A stretch of DNA of 64,000 nt, from positions 2,294,001 to 2,358,000 of the forward strand of contig NZ_QJHL01000001.1 in the NCBI RefSeq assembly GCF_003202405.1, given 5' to 3'. The notes under the pieces are model-generated. The model had not been told where the DNA came from, did no database searches, and saw only the letters and a list, made by a program, of their open reading frames with translations. Below, in pieces: positions 1 to 7,931 of this stretch. Position 1 is the first letter of the stretch. Every line of letters begins with the position of its first letter. This DNA is from Flavobacterium hydrophilum. GTDB taxonomy: Bacteria > Bacteroidota > Bacteroidia > Flavobacteriales > Flavobacteriaceae. The position numbers and the translations under genes are program-made.

Positions 1-1395
1 CCAGCTTTCGTGATTCTCAGCGAGCTCTTTAATACTTTCACAAACAAAAGCAATTTCTTCATTCGTTGTCGTTGGGTGAATTGACATTCTGATCCATCCC
101 GGTTTTTTGATTAAATCGCCAATCGTAATTTCATCAACCAGCTTATTCGAAGTTTCCTGATCTACATGCAGTAAAAAATGCCCGTAAGTTCCCGCACAAC
201 TACAGCCTCCTCTGGTTTGAATTCCGAATCTGTCATTCAGTAATTTTACTCCTAAATTAAAATGCAAGTCCTCTATAAAAAACGAAATTACTCCTAACCT
301 TTCCTGATGATGTCCCGCCAGAATTTTGATATTCGAAATCGGATTCAGCTCACTAAAAACAAAATCTACAATTTCATGCTCGCGCTGCAGGATGTTTTCA
401 ATACCCATTTCTTCCTTCAGTTCAATAGCAAGAGCGGTTTTAATCACTTGCAGAAACCCTGGAGTTCCGCCGTCTTCACGGTCTTCAATATTATCAATAT
501 ATTTATGTTCTCCCCAAGGATTTGTCCAGCTAACAGTTCCTCCGCCCGGACAATCCGGAATCATATTATTGTATAATTTTTTATTAAAAATCAAAACTCC
601 TGAAGTTCCGGGACCTCCTAAAAATTTATGCGGTGAAAAGAAAATCGCATCCAAATATGCCTGTGGGTCTTCAGGATGCATATCAATTTGAACATAAGGC
701 CCTGAACAGGCAAAATCTACAAAACAAACACCATTATACTGATGCATCAATTTTGCTACATCATGAAAAGGAGTTCTTAATCCGGTTACGTTTGAACATG
801 CCGTAATCGAAGCAATTTTTATCGTTCTGTCTTTGTATTTTTCTAATAATTCTCTTAAATTATCCAGACTAAAAAGCCCTTTTTCAGTTTCAGAACACGG
901 AATAATTTCAACATCTGCAATCGTTTCCAGCCAGGAAGTCTGATTCGAATGATGCTCCATATGAGAAATAAAAACAATCGGTTTTTTCTCAGCCGGAATA
1001 TTCGTAAAAGCCTTTAGGTTTTCAGGAACTTTCAAACCTAAAATTCGCTGAAACTTATTAATTACACCTGTCATTCCGGTACCATCTGTAATTAAAACAT
1101 CATCAGTATTGGCGTTTGTATGACGCTTGATAATGTGACGCGCATGATGATATGCCTTTGTCATAGCAGTCCCTGAAACAGTGGTTTCGGTATGAGTATT
1201 CGCAACAAAAGGACCAAATTCATTTAAAAGCTTTTCTTCGATTGGGCGATAGAGTCTTCCGCTGGCAGTCCAATCGGTATAAATGATTTTCTTTTTACCA
1301 TAAGGAGAATCAAAACACTGATCAATTCCAACAATATTCTGCCTAAAATCATTAAAATAAGCTTCTAAACCCGTGGTATTATTTTTGCTATTCAT
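1..1395 (-). CDS. Class V aminotransferase / cysteine desulfurase-like protein (C-terminus cut off)
   Basis: PLP-dependent fold-type I enzyme related to cysteine desulfurase and selenocysteine lyase. The reading frame is open from the ATG at 1395 to base 1 (465 codons), so the C-terminus lies outside the window. Visible signatures are the PLP-lysine motif SPHKFLGG (about Lys257), HMEHHSNQTSW near the cofactor site, and RGGCSCAG (about Cys398) where desulfurases carry their catalytic loop cysteine. A TATATTTG box lies about 22 bp upstream. The gene is monocistronic in view and divergent from msrA. The substrate cannot be told from sequence; desulfuration of cysteine is the family guess. Confidence 0.85.
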   Translation of the reverse strand, partial: MNSKNNTTGLEAYFNDFRQNIVGIDQCFDSPYGKKKIIYTDWTASGRLYRPIEEKLLNEFGPFVANTHTETTVSGTAMTKAYHHARHIIKRHTNANTDDVLITDGTGMTGVINKFQRILGLKVPENLKAFTNIPAEKKPIVFISHMEHHSNQTSWLETIADVEIIPCSETEKGLFSLDNLRELLEKYKDRTIKIASITACSNVTGLRTPFHDVAKLMHQYNGVCFVDFACSGPYVQIDMHPEDPQAYLDAIFFSPHKFLGGPGTSGVLIFNKKLYNNMIPDCPGGGTVSWTNPWGEHKYIDNIEDREDGGTPGFLQVIKTALAIELKEEMGIENILQREHEIVDFVFSELNPISNIKILAGHHQERLGVISFFIEDLHFNLGVKLLNDRFGIQTRGGCSCAGTYGHFLLHVDQETSNKLVDEITIGDLIKKPGWIRMSIHPTTTNEEIAFVCESIKELAENHESW

Positions 1396-1416
1396 GGATG
1401 TACTTTTGTTTGACGG

Positions 1417-1424
1417 CAAATATA
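1417..1424 (-). promoter_or_regulatory. -7 box TATATTTG for the aminotransferase gene
   Basis: Exact match to the Bacteroidota housekeeping -7 consensus TAnnTTTG, 22 bp before the start codon at 1395. No clear -33 TTTG was found. Confidence 0.5.
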
Positions 1425-1577
1425 TTGTTTTTAAATAAAATTGCAGAATTATCAATTAGAAACTTAAAATTTAAAATTACTTTTTACTATCTTTAATTAA
1501 TTAGTCTTTTTACAAACAATTTATCATAATATCCTACATAACTAATAGGAGAAATCGGTAAACTAAAATAATATTAA

Positions 1578-2111
1578 ATGAAAAATTTATCCGTAGCAAC
1601 CTTTGGTGGCGGCTGTTTTTGGTGCATAGAAGCTGTAATTCAGCGTTTAAACGGAATCGAAACCGTGAAATCCGGATATTCTGACGGACAAATTAAAAAT
1701 CCGGCTTACAGAGAGGTCTGCACCGGAAGAACCGGACATGCAGAAGTGATTCAGGTTGTTTTTAACCCTGACATAATTTCATACCATGACTTAATTACCA
1801 TTTTCATGACAAGCCATGATCCTACAACCCTAAATCGCCAGGGAGCTGACAGCGGAACACAATACCGTTCGATTATTTTATATCACGATGAAACACAAAA
1901 ATCAATTGCCGAACAGGTTTTCAGTGAACTAAAATCTGTTTTTCCGGATCCAATTGTAACACAGCTAAAACCTTTTCAGGTGTTTTATGAAGCCGAAGAA
2001 GATCATCAGAATTATTACAATGACAACCCCGAAGCAGGTTATTGCCGAATGGTGATTGATCCTAAAGTATATAAATTAAAAAAAATGTATGCTGACAAAT
2101 TAAAAGATTGA
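1578..2111 (+). CDS. msrA: Peptide-methionine (S)-S-oxide reductase MsrA
   Basis: Reduces the S-epimer of methionine sulfoxide in proteins and free methionine in the cytoplasm. The 177-residue length is standard for stand-alone MsrA. The catalytic motif GGCFWC is at residues 11-16, with Cys13 as the expected nucleophile. EDHQNYY and the C-terminal EAGYCRM, a plausible resolving cysteine, are present. There is no fused MsrB. The stop overlaps the region just before selO, so the two genes are probably co-transcribed. The ATG start fits the family N-terminus. Confidence 0.95.
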   Translation: MKNLSVATFGGGCFWCIEAVIQRLNGIETVKSGYSDGQIKNPAYREVCTGRTGHAEVIQVVFNPDIISYHDLITIFMTSHDPTTLNRQGADSGTQYRSIILYHDETQKSIAEQVFSELKSVFPDPIVTQLKPFQVFYEAEEDHQNYYNDNPEAGYCRMVIDPKVYKLKKMYADKLKD

Positions 2112-2119
2112 AAATTAAA

Positions 2120-3688
2120 ATGAAAAAATTAAAAATACATAATCGTTTTACAACTGAATTACCGGCTGACCCTAATGAAAACAACGAAATCCGCCAGGTT
2201 TCACAAGCCGTTTTTTCTTATGTAAGCCCAACAAAACCCTCGAATCCTAAACTGATTCATGCTTCAGAAGAAGTTGCGGAATTGGTTGGAATCTCAAAAG
2301 ATGAAATTCAGTCAGAACAATTTGTAACTATTTTTTCCGGTAAAGAAATTCTGCCGGAAACGAAACCTTATGCTACGTGTTATGCGGGACATCAATTTGG
2401 AAACTGGGCAGGACAATTAGGCGATGGACGAGCTATAAATTTAACTGAAGTTGAACACAACAATCAATATTTTACTTTACAACTAAAAGGAGCAGGAAAA
2501 ACACCGTATTCACGAACTGCAGACGGATTAGCGGTTTTACGCTCATCTATTCGGGAATATTTATGTGCCGAAGCGATGCATTATTTAGGCGTTCCCACTA
2601 CCCGATCACTTTCTTTAATACTTTCAGGCGATCAGGTACTTCGGGATATTTTGTACAACGGAAATCCTGCTTACGAAAATGGTGCTATTGTATGCCGTGT
2701 AGCTCCATCATTCATACGTTTTGGAAGTTTTGAAATGCTTACTGCCCGAAATGAATTAAAGAATCTAAAGCAGTTTATTGAATACAATATCAAACATTAT
2801 TTCCCTGAAATTACAGGCGAACCAAAAGAACAATATTTACAGTTTTTTAAAACTGTTGCTGATACAACCAGAGAAATGATCCTGCACTGGCAGCGCGTAG
2901 GTTTTGTTCATGGCGTAATGAATACCGATAATATGTCTATTCACGGAATAACGATTGATTACGGACCTTATGGCTGGCTGGAAAATTACGATCCAAACTG
3001 GACACCGAATACAACCGACAGTCAAAACAGAAGATACCGTTTTGGAAACCAGCCTCAGGTTGCACAATGGAATTTGTTTCAATTAGCTAATTCGCTTTAT
3101 CCGTTAATCAATGAAGCTGAGCCTTTAGAGAAAATACTAGAATCGTTCATTACTGATTTCAATTCAGATTACACAAAAATGATTTTATCCAAACTGGGAT
3201 TATTAACTCCATCAGAAAATGATGCTGAATTTATAGCCTATTTAGAATCAAATCTGCAATTATCAGAAACCGATATGACTATTTTTTATCGTAATCTGAA
3301 CAAAATCAGAAAAGGCGATTCGGCAGAAAAAGCACTGCAGGCTATTGAAGATGCTTTTTACAAACCGGAAGAAATCAAAGACACGATTAAAAACAATTGG
3401 TCATTATGGTTTGCCGATTATATGCAGCGTCTTAATCACGAAAACACTTCAGATAACGAACGAATTGCACTTCAAAATTCCGTTAATCCTAAATATGTAT
3501 TGCGAAATTATATGGCACAATTAGCGATTGATGCTGCTGATAAAGAAGATTATTCGCTAATTACGGAATTATATGAATTACTCAAAAAACCTTATGATGA
3601 GCAGCCTGAATACGAAAAATGGTTTGCAAAACGACCAGACTGGGCGAGGTCAAAGGTAGGATGCTCTATGCTTTCGTGCAGTTCTTAA
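2120..3688 (+). CDS. selO: Protein adenylyltransferase SelO (YdiU/UPF0061 family)
   Basis: SelO-family pseudokinase that transfers AMP from ATP to protein hydroxyl side chains, linked to redox homeostasis in other bacteria. Family motifs seen are YAGHQFGNWAGQLGDGRA, LQLKGAGKTPYSR (with the ATP lysine), RSSIREYL, HGVMNTDNMS and the metal-binding DYGP. The C-terminus ends CSMLSCSS with an ordinary TGC codon at the position of the selenocysteine in animal SelO, so this is a Cys form. I chose ATG 2120 over an in-frame TTG at 2108 that overlaps the msrA stop; the ATG gives the 522-residue product and an 8-bp gap. Its coupling to msrA supports an oxidative-stress role (inference). Confidence 0.92.
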   Translation: MKKLKIHNRFTTELPADPNENNEIRQVSQAVFSYVSPTKPSNPKLIHASEEVAELVGISKDEIQSEQFVTIFSGKEILPETKPYATCYAGHQFGNWAGQLGDGRAINLTEVEHNNQYFTLQLKGAGKTPYSRTADGLAVLRSSIREYLCAEAMHYLGVPTTRSLSLILSGDQVLRDILYNGNPAYENGAIVCRVAPSFIRFGSFEMLTARNELKNLKQFIEYNIKHYFPEITGEPKEQYLQFFKTVADTTREMILHWQRVGFVHGVMNTDNMSIHGITIDYGPYGWLENYDPNWTPNTTDSQNRRYRFGNQPQVAQWNLFQLANSLYPLINEAEPLEKILESFITDFNSDYTKMILSKLGLLTPSENDAEFIAYLESNLQLSETDMTIFYRNLNKIRKGDSAEKALQAIEDAFYKPEEIKDTIKNNWSLWFADYMQRLNHENTSDNERIALQNSVNPKYVLRNYMAQLAIDAADKEDYSLITELYELLKKPYDEQPEYEKWFAKRPDWARSKVGCSMLSCSS

Positions 3689-3734
3689 AAATTTTAAACA
3701 CAACATCGAGCTCAATATCATTAAGTTATAAATT

Positions 3735-3872
3735 CGTCAGTTCGAGTTGAGTTATAATTTGCGATAGAAAATTATAACGAAGTATCAAGAACCTTATTTC
3801 CTTAAGGCTTCTCGATACAATTTTAAACATTAAAGCTATTGCATTAATCTTTAAAATCACTCGAAGTGACGG
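3735..3872. repeat. Palindromic intergenic element with TTCGAGT ends
   Basis: The spacer between selO and ypdA is bounded by near-perfect inverted ends: CGTCAGTTCGAGT at 3735-3747 and the reverse complement of CGTCACTTCGAGT at 3859-3871 (one mismatch). Inside, ATCAAGAACC and GGCTTCTCGAT form a second imperfect inverted pair. It could fold into a long hairpin at the convergent gene ends. It resembles TTCGAG-ended intergenic repeats that I recall from flavobacterial genomes (recollection, not a search). No coding potential was seen. Confidence 0.55.
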
Positions 3873-3900
3873 CTAAAATCGCTTATCGTAATATTAAAAT

Positions 3901-4869
3901 CTATTTCGAAGTAATATAATCCACAATCATACTGGCATGAATACGCGAATTTTCAATAAACCATTTGTGAGTCTGCATGCCTCCGCAGACTACACCTGCT
4001 AAAAACAATCCATCAACATTCGTTTCCATAGTTTCAGCGTTGTAAGTTGGTATTTTCAATTCATCGTCGGATAACTGAATACCCATCTTTTCAAGAAACA
4101 ATAAATCAGGTTTGTAGCCCGTCAGTGCCAGGACAAAATCATTTTTGATAGTTACTTTGCCATTCGGAGTTTCTATTTCCACTTGATTATTCCGAATTTC
4201 AGTAATATTTGATTCAAAATACGCTTTTATACTGCCTTCAGCTATTCGGTTTTCAATATCCGGTTTTACCCAGTATTTTACCCGATTATTGATTTCGGTT
4301 TTACGAATTACCATAGTTACATTTGCCCCTTTACGCCAACATTCCAAAGCCGCATCAACTGAGGAGTTATTCGCACCAACAACCAGAACATCCCTAAAAG
4401 CGTATTCGTGAGCTTCTTTGTAGTAATGACGAACTTTAGACAGCTCCTCACCTTTTACGCTCATTTCAATCGGAATATCATAAAAACCGGTTGCGACAAC
4501 TACATTTTTAGCTTCGTAAAGACTTTTATCTGTTGTGATTTTAAAAAGCTGATTTTCTAATTTCTGAACTTCTGTGACTTTTTCGAATAAATTAATATTG
4601 AAATTAAAATAACGGTGAATGTTTCTATAATATTCCAATGCTTCCTGACGTCCGGGTTTTGGAGCCAGACAATTAAACGGAATGTTGCCTATTTCAAGTC
4701 TTTCCGCCGTAGAAAAAAAAGTCATATACAAAGGATAATTGAAAATACTGTTTACAATTGCCCCTTTCTCGATAATCAGATAATTCAGGCTTTTCTTTTG
4801 AGCTTCAATTGCGCATGCAAGCCCGATTGGACCTCCTCCCACAATAATCAGATCGTATGGATGTGTCAT
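3901..4869 (-). CDS. ypdA: YpdA-family FAD-dependent (putative bacillithiol) disulfide reductase
   Basis: Two-dinucleotide-binding-domain flavoprotein of 322 residues. The FAD motif GGGPIGLACAIEAQ lies at residues 10-23 and the NADPH motif VVGANNSSVDAALE near residue 165. There is no CxxC redox pair of the thioredoxin reductase type, matching YpdA/Bdr, which reduces bacillithiol disulfide in Firmicutes and is assigned the same role in thiol-producing Bacteroidota. A CYTH gene ends 7 bp upstream of its start, so the two form an operon. The substrate is inferred from family only; a generic NAD(P)H-flavin oxidoreductase is the alternative. Confidence 0.82.
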   Translation of the reverse strand: MTHPYDLIIVGGGPIGLACAIEAQKKSLNYLIIEKGAIVNSIFNYPLYMTFFSTAERLEIGNIPFNCLAPKPGRQEALEYYRNIHRYFNFNINLFEKVTEVQKLENQLFKITTDKSLYEAKNVVVATGFYDIPIEMSVKGEELSKVRHYYKEAHEYAFRDVLVVGANNSSVDAALECWRKGANVTMVIRKTEINNRVKYWVKPDIENRIAEGSIKAYFESNITEIRNNQVEIETPNGKVTIKNDFVLALTGYKPDLLFLEKMGIQLSDDELKIPTYNAETMETNVDGLFLAGVVCGGMQTHKWFIENSRIHASMIVDYITSK

Positions 4870-4876
4870 AAAATTG

Positions 4877-5350
4877 TTATTTTTCCCAGTCTTTAAAAGG
4901 ATTTTTGCTTAAATAAGCATTGTAGTAGCGCTCATCATTTGTTACCTCATCACCCAGCCAGTCTGGTTTTTCAAAAGATTCAGTTTCAGATTCCAGTTCA
5001 ATTTCCGCCATAACCAAACCTTCATTTTCTCCGTAAAATTCATCCACTTCAAAAACATGTTTGCCTGATTGTATTTCATAACGCGTTTTTTCAATCTTAC
5101 CCTTTTCACATAATTTAAGCAATTCCTGAGCTTCGTCCAGCGGAATTTCATTCTCCCACTCAAAACGGGTCATTCCGCCATGATGCCCAATACCTTTTAT
5201 CGTGATAAATCCTTTTTTGCCTTTGATCCTGATACGGACTGTTCTTTCAGGAAGCGAACTTAAATAACCTTGCGCAATTTTATTTTCGGCAAAAGCCTGT
5301 ACTTTGAATTCGTCAGATTTCACAAGAAATTTTCTTTCAATCTCTATCAT
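4877..5350 (-). CDS. CYTH-domain protein (triphosphate tunnel metalloenzyme family)
   Basis: A 157-residue single-domain CYTH protein. The diagnostic N-terminal ExExK motif is seen as EIERKFLV (residues 3-10). Alternating charged strands follow, including RIRIKGKKGFITIKG, FEWENEI and EVDEFYGENEGLVMAEIELE, which contribute Arg, Lys and Glu side chains to the tunnel. Family members hydrolyse inorganic triphosphate or thiamine triphosphate, and a few are class IV adenylate cyclases. The exact activity cannot be assigned. It lies directly upstream of, and probably co-transcribed with, the ypdA-like gene. Confidence 0.88.
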   Translation of the reverse strand: MIEIERKFLVKSDEFKVQAFAENKIAQGYLSSLPERTVRIRIKGKKGFITIKGIGHHGGMTRFEWENEIPLDEAQELLKLCEKGKIEKTRYEIQSGKHVFEVDEFYGENEGLVMAEIELESETESFEKPDWLGDEVTNDERYYNAYLSKNPFKDWEK

Positions 5351-5444
5351 TAGTTCTGCTGATTAAATTTTATGCAAGTTACTTAATTTGGTGCTAAACT
5401 AAATTCGTTTATTCGAATTTTAAGAAGACAAAAAAGTGATTTTA

Positions 5445-6491
5445 TCAGACTTTTTCAAAAAAAGCAGAATCCCAGTTTTTAGTTTTACTGTACCACAATT
5501 GTCCATTCAAAACTTCCAACGGGCAATCAATATTATTGGTATAAAGTGCTCCGGTACCTAATCCCTGGGGCATATTAGAATTTAGCAGAAATGTCCATTG
5601 TGCAATTGCATTTAAACCAATGTTGCTTTCCAGTGCTGAGGTAATCCACCAGCCGATATTATATTTTTCAGCTAACGTAATCCACTCCCGGGTTCCTCTG
5701 AAGCCACCAACAAAACTTGGCTTCAAAATGATATATTGCGGTTTTATCTTTTGCAAAAGTGCTTCTTTTTCTTCGAATGAAAACACACCAATAAGTTCTT
5801 CATCCAAGGCAATAGGGAAAGGGGTATTTTTACATAGTTCTGCCATACTGTCAGTATTGCTCTTTTGAATAGGCTGCTCTATACTATGCAATTCAAAACC
5901 AGATAATTGATTTAATTTATCTAAAGCTTCATTTGAAGAAAAGGCTCCGTTTGCATCTACCCTGATTTCTATTTGATCTGGAGTGAAATGAGTTCTGATA
6001 AATCGTAATAACTCGAGTTCTTTTTGAAAATCTATAGCTCCAATCTTGAGTTTAATACAGGTAAATCCTTGTTTGAGTTTTTCTTCGATCTGCTCTTTCA
6101 TGAAAGCTTCTTCACCCATCCAAACCAAGCCATTTATGACAATTGATTTGGAATTATTAGTAAAATCTGAAGGAAATAACAGATAAGGATTTTCACTTTT
6201 CAGGGATAAAAAAGCCATTTCTATTCCGAATTGAATAGAAGGAAATTTAAGTAATTTATTCCAAAGAACAGTTTCTCCTAAATGAATATTTTGACAAACC
6301 CATTTTAATTTTTCTTCATAATCTTCTCTGTCATCTGCGCTCAGTCCTCTTAAAATACCACACTCTCCTATTCCTTTTTTACCGTTTTCTTCGAGTACAA
6401 TAAACCAGGTTTCTTTTTCGATCATAACACCTCTTGACGTTCCTGAAGGACGCTTAAATTCGAGCATGTATTTTTGATAAGTAGCTTTCAT
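5445..6491 (-). CDS. menC: o-Succinylbenzoate synthase-like enolase-superfamily enzyme
   Basis: Enolase-superfamily enzyme of 348 residues. Catalytic landmarks appear in order: KLKIG (KxK base, about residue 147), RVDANGAF (metal Asp), EQPI (metal Glu), LDEEL (metal Asp) and LKPSFVGG (second-base Lys). This arrangement and the N-terminal FKRPSGTSRG stretch fit the Bacteroidota MenC group, which dehydrates SHCHC to o-succinylbenzoate in menaquinone synthesis. No other men genes are in view, so a related dipeptide epimerase cannot be excluded. Monocistronic in this window. Confidence 0.8.
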   Translation of the reverse strand: MKATYQKYMLEFKRPSGTSRGVMIEKETWFIVLEENGKKGIGECGILRGLSADDREDYEEKLKWVCQNIHLGETVLWNKLLKFPSIQFGIEMAFLSLKSENPYLLFPSDFTNNSKSIVINGLVWMGEEAFMKEQIEEKLKQGFTCIKLKIGAIDFQKELELLRFIRTHFTPDQIEIRVDANGAFSSNEALDKLNQLSGFELHSIEQPIQKSNTDSMAELCKNTPFPIALDEELIGVFSFEEKEALLQKIKPQYIILKPSFVGGFRGTREWITLAEKYNIGWWITSALESNIGLNAIAQWTFLLNSNMPQGLGTGALYTNNIDCPLEVLNGQLWYSKTKNWDSAFFEKV

Positions 6492-6596
6492 ATGTGGTGG
6501 TGTATTTAAACCATATAAGTGATTATAAGAAAATTTAATTTCGCTTTTTCGGCAAATTTAAATAAACCTATAATCACTTATATGGTGAAAATATTT

Positions 6597-7799
6597 TTAA
6601 TTATACAATTTCAGTACCCTCTCAAAGTCGGATGAAGGCAATCCTGCTTTTTGAAAAAGAGCAAAATCTTGTTTGGTTTTATCTATCCAACTTAAACTGT
6701 CTGTTACGTTTTGAGACTGGTATTTTTTATAAATCTGCCTTGCATCGCTGTAATTGTCATTAACCAGATAGGCATGGGCCAAATTTAATTTTACTAATAA
6801 TTCCGTGTCATCTAACTTTTCGCCTTCTTTTAAAAACTTGATTGCTTTTGCGTATTGCTTGGTTAGAATATAACTATAGCCAATTGAGCTATAATCAAGA
6901 GCTGTTGCTTTACCGGCATTAATTATCGTATTTAATTTAGGGATTGCGTCATTGTATTTCTGCAATTTTATCAAAGCATTTGCCTGGGTCCGTAAATCAT
7001 TATAAACGTTTTTAGAAATAGACGCATCATTATAACAAGCATTTCCAAAATCCTTGTAAACCTTTGTTTTTTCTATAGCAAGCAATTTTTGGTATTCACC
7101 ATAACGGTACTGTTTCATGATTTTGTCTAAAATACAAACACAAAAATCATCTGAATTTGCCATTTTTTGTGCCATTGTAGAGGTTTTGCACAAACTGACA
7201 ATTTCATTCTTATTATCCTGATTCCATCCACGGTTTAGCTTAGTGTCAACCCAAGGCACGACTTCCAAAACTATTTTTTGTTTCAACAGCCAGTTTTTGC
7301 TCTCGAAGCCAAACCAAATAGTAGTAGTATTTGCATTCAGGCAAGAAGATTTTTCGATTGACAAACGCTTAGCATCTTTACTAACAGACTCTGTCTGAGC
7401 ATAACAGGCGTCATTAACTTTTCCGTTATCAATATATTTTTTTGCATTTGCATCAGAGCTAAAAAGTGCATACGTGCATTTGTCGTCACCTGAAATTTTT
7501 GACATCAAAAACACAGCTCCTGCAGAACCCTGACCAATTCCATATGGATCGGGAATAGATTTTAGCAATGAAACCAAACTATTGGCCATTTGCTGATTTT
7601 CATCTAAAAGTGTAACCCGATAAACGATTTCAGTTGTACCTACTGGTAAATCTTCTGTTTTGACTGTTATTCGGTCTCCTGCAGAAACGATTATTTCCTT
7701 TGTAGTGGCGCGTTCTTTATCCCAATAACCATCTTTTTGGGCGGTAACATTATAAAAAGAACCAATTAGAAACAAAACAAAAATTCTCTTCAAATTCAT
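6597..7799 (-). CDS. Secreted tetratricopeptide-repeat protein, function unknown
   Basis: About 400 residues with a signal peptide (MNLKRIFVLFLIGSFYNVTAQ) and TPR-like helices from about residue 265 to 375 (DLRTQANALIKLQKYNDAIPKL, SYILTKQYAKAIKFLKEGEKL, AHAYLVNDNYSDARQIYKKY). The middle part has paired cysteines and no recognised domain. A TTG five codons upstream is also in frame, but ATG 7799 directly precedes the signal peptide and keeps the start clear of the 13-bp tandem repeat. Probably a periplasmic or surface scaffold (inference). Confidence 0.75.
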   Translation of the reverse strand: MNLKRIFVLFLIGSFYNVTAQKDGYWDKERATTKEIIVSAGDRITVKTEDLPVGTTEIVYRVTLLDENQQMANSLVSLLKSIPDPYGIGQGSAGAVFLMSKISGDDKCTYALFSSDANAKKYIDNGKVNDACYAQTESVSKDAKRLSIEKSSCLNANTTTIWFGFESKNWLLKQKIVLEVVPWVDTKLNRGWNQDNKNEIVSLCKTSTMAQKMANSDDFCVCILDKIMKQYRYGEYQKLLAIEKTKVYKDFGNACYNDASISKNVYNDLRTQANALIKLQKYNDAIPKLNTIINAGKATALDYSSIGYSYILTKQYAKAIKFLKEGEKLDDTELLVKLNLAHAYLVNDNYSDARQIYKKYQSQNVTDSLSWIDKTKQDFALFQKAGLPSSDFERVLKLYN

Positions 7800-7802
7800 A
7801 TT

Positions 7803-7841
7803 ATTCAATATCAAAATTCAATATCAAAATTCAATAACAAA
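7803..7841. repeat. Three tandem copies of a 13-bp unit before the TPR gene
   Basis: ATTCAATATCAAA occurs twice exactly at 7803-7815 and 7816-7828, followed by ATTCAATAACAAA at 7829-7841 (one change). It lies immediately upstream of the ATG at 7799. Copy-number change would alter the distance between promoter and start codon. Confidence 0.7.
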
Positions 7842-7899
7842 AAACAATTTCAATGCCAAACTTCAATACGTTCAACTTAGCTCGTCTTGATATTTTTTT

Positions 7900-7926
7900 A
7901 ACCTGAAACTTTAAACCTGAAACTTT
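7900..7926. repeat. Tandem AACCTGAAACTTT spacer repeat
   Basis: Two adjacent copies of AACCTGAAACTTT, the same word that builds the palindromes at 11759, 20880 and 27730. It lies between the DEAH helicase stop and the TPR gene. Confidence 0.6.
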
Positions 7927-7931
7927 TTTCA

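Noticed and set aside
307..691. Two overlapping plus-strand ORFs inside the aminotransferase gene
   Set aside because: They are antisense shadows of a well-supported PLP enzyme frame on the minus strand.
1488..1495. TATCTTTA as promoter of msrA
   Set aside because: One base off consensus and 83 bp from the start; too weak to list as a feature.
3650..3688. Selenocysteine in SelO
   Set aside because: The relevant codon is TGC and the reading frame ends in TAA; no in-frame TGA is present.
7803..7841. CRISPR array
   Set aside because: The three 13-bp units are contiguous with no spacers, and no cas genes are in the window.
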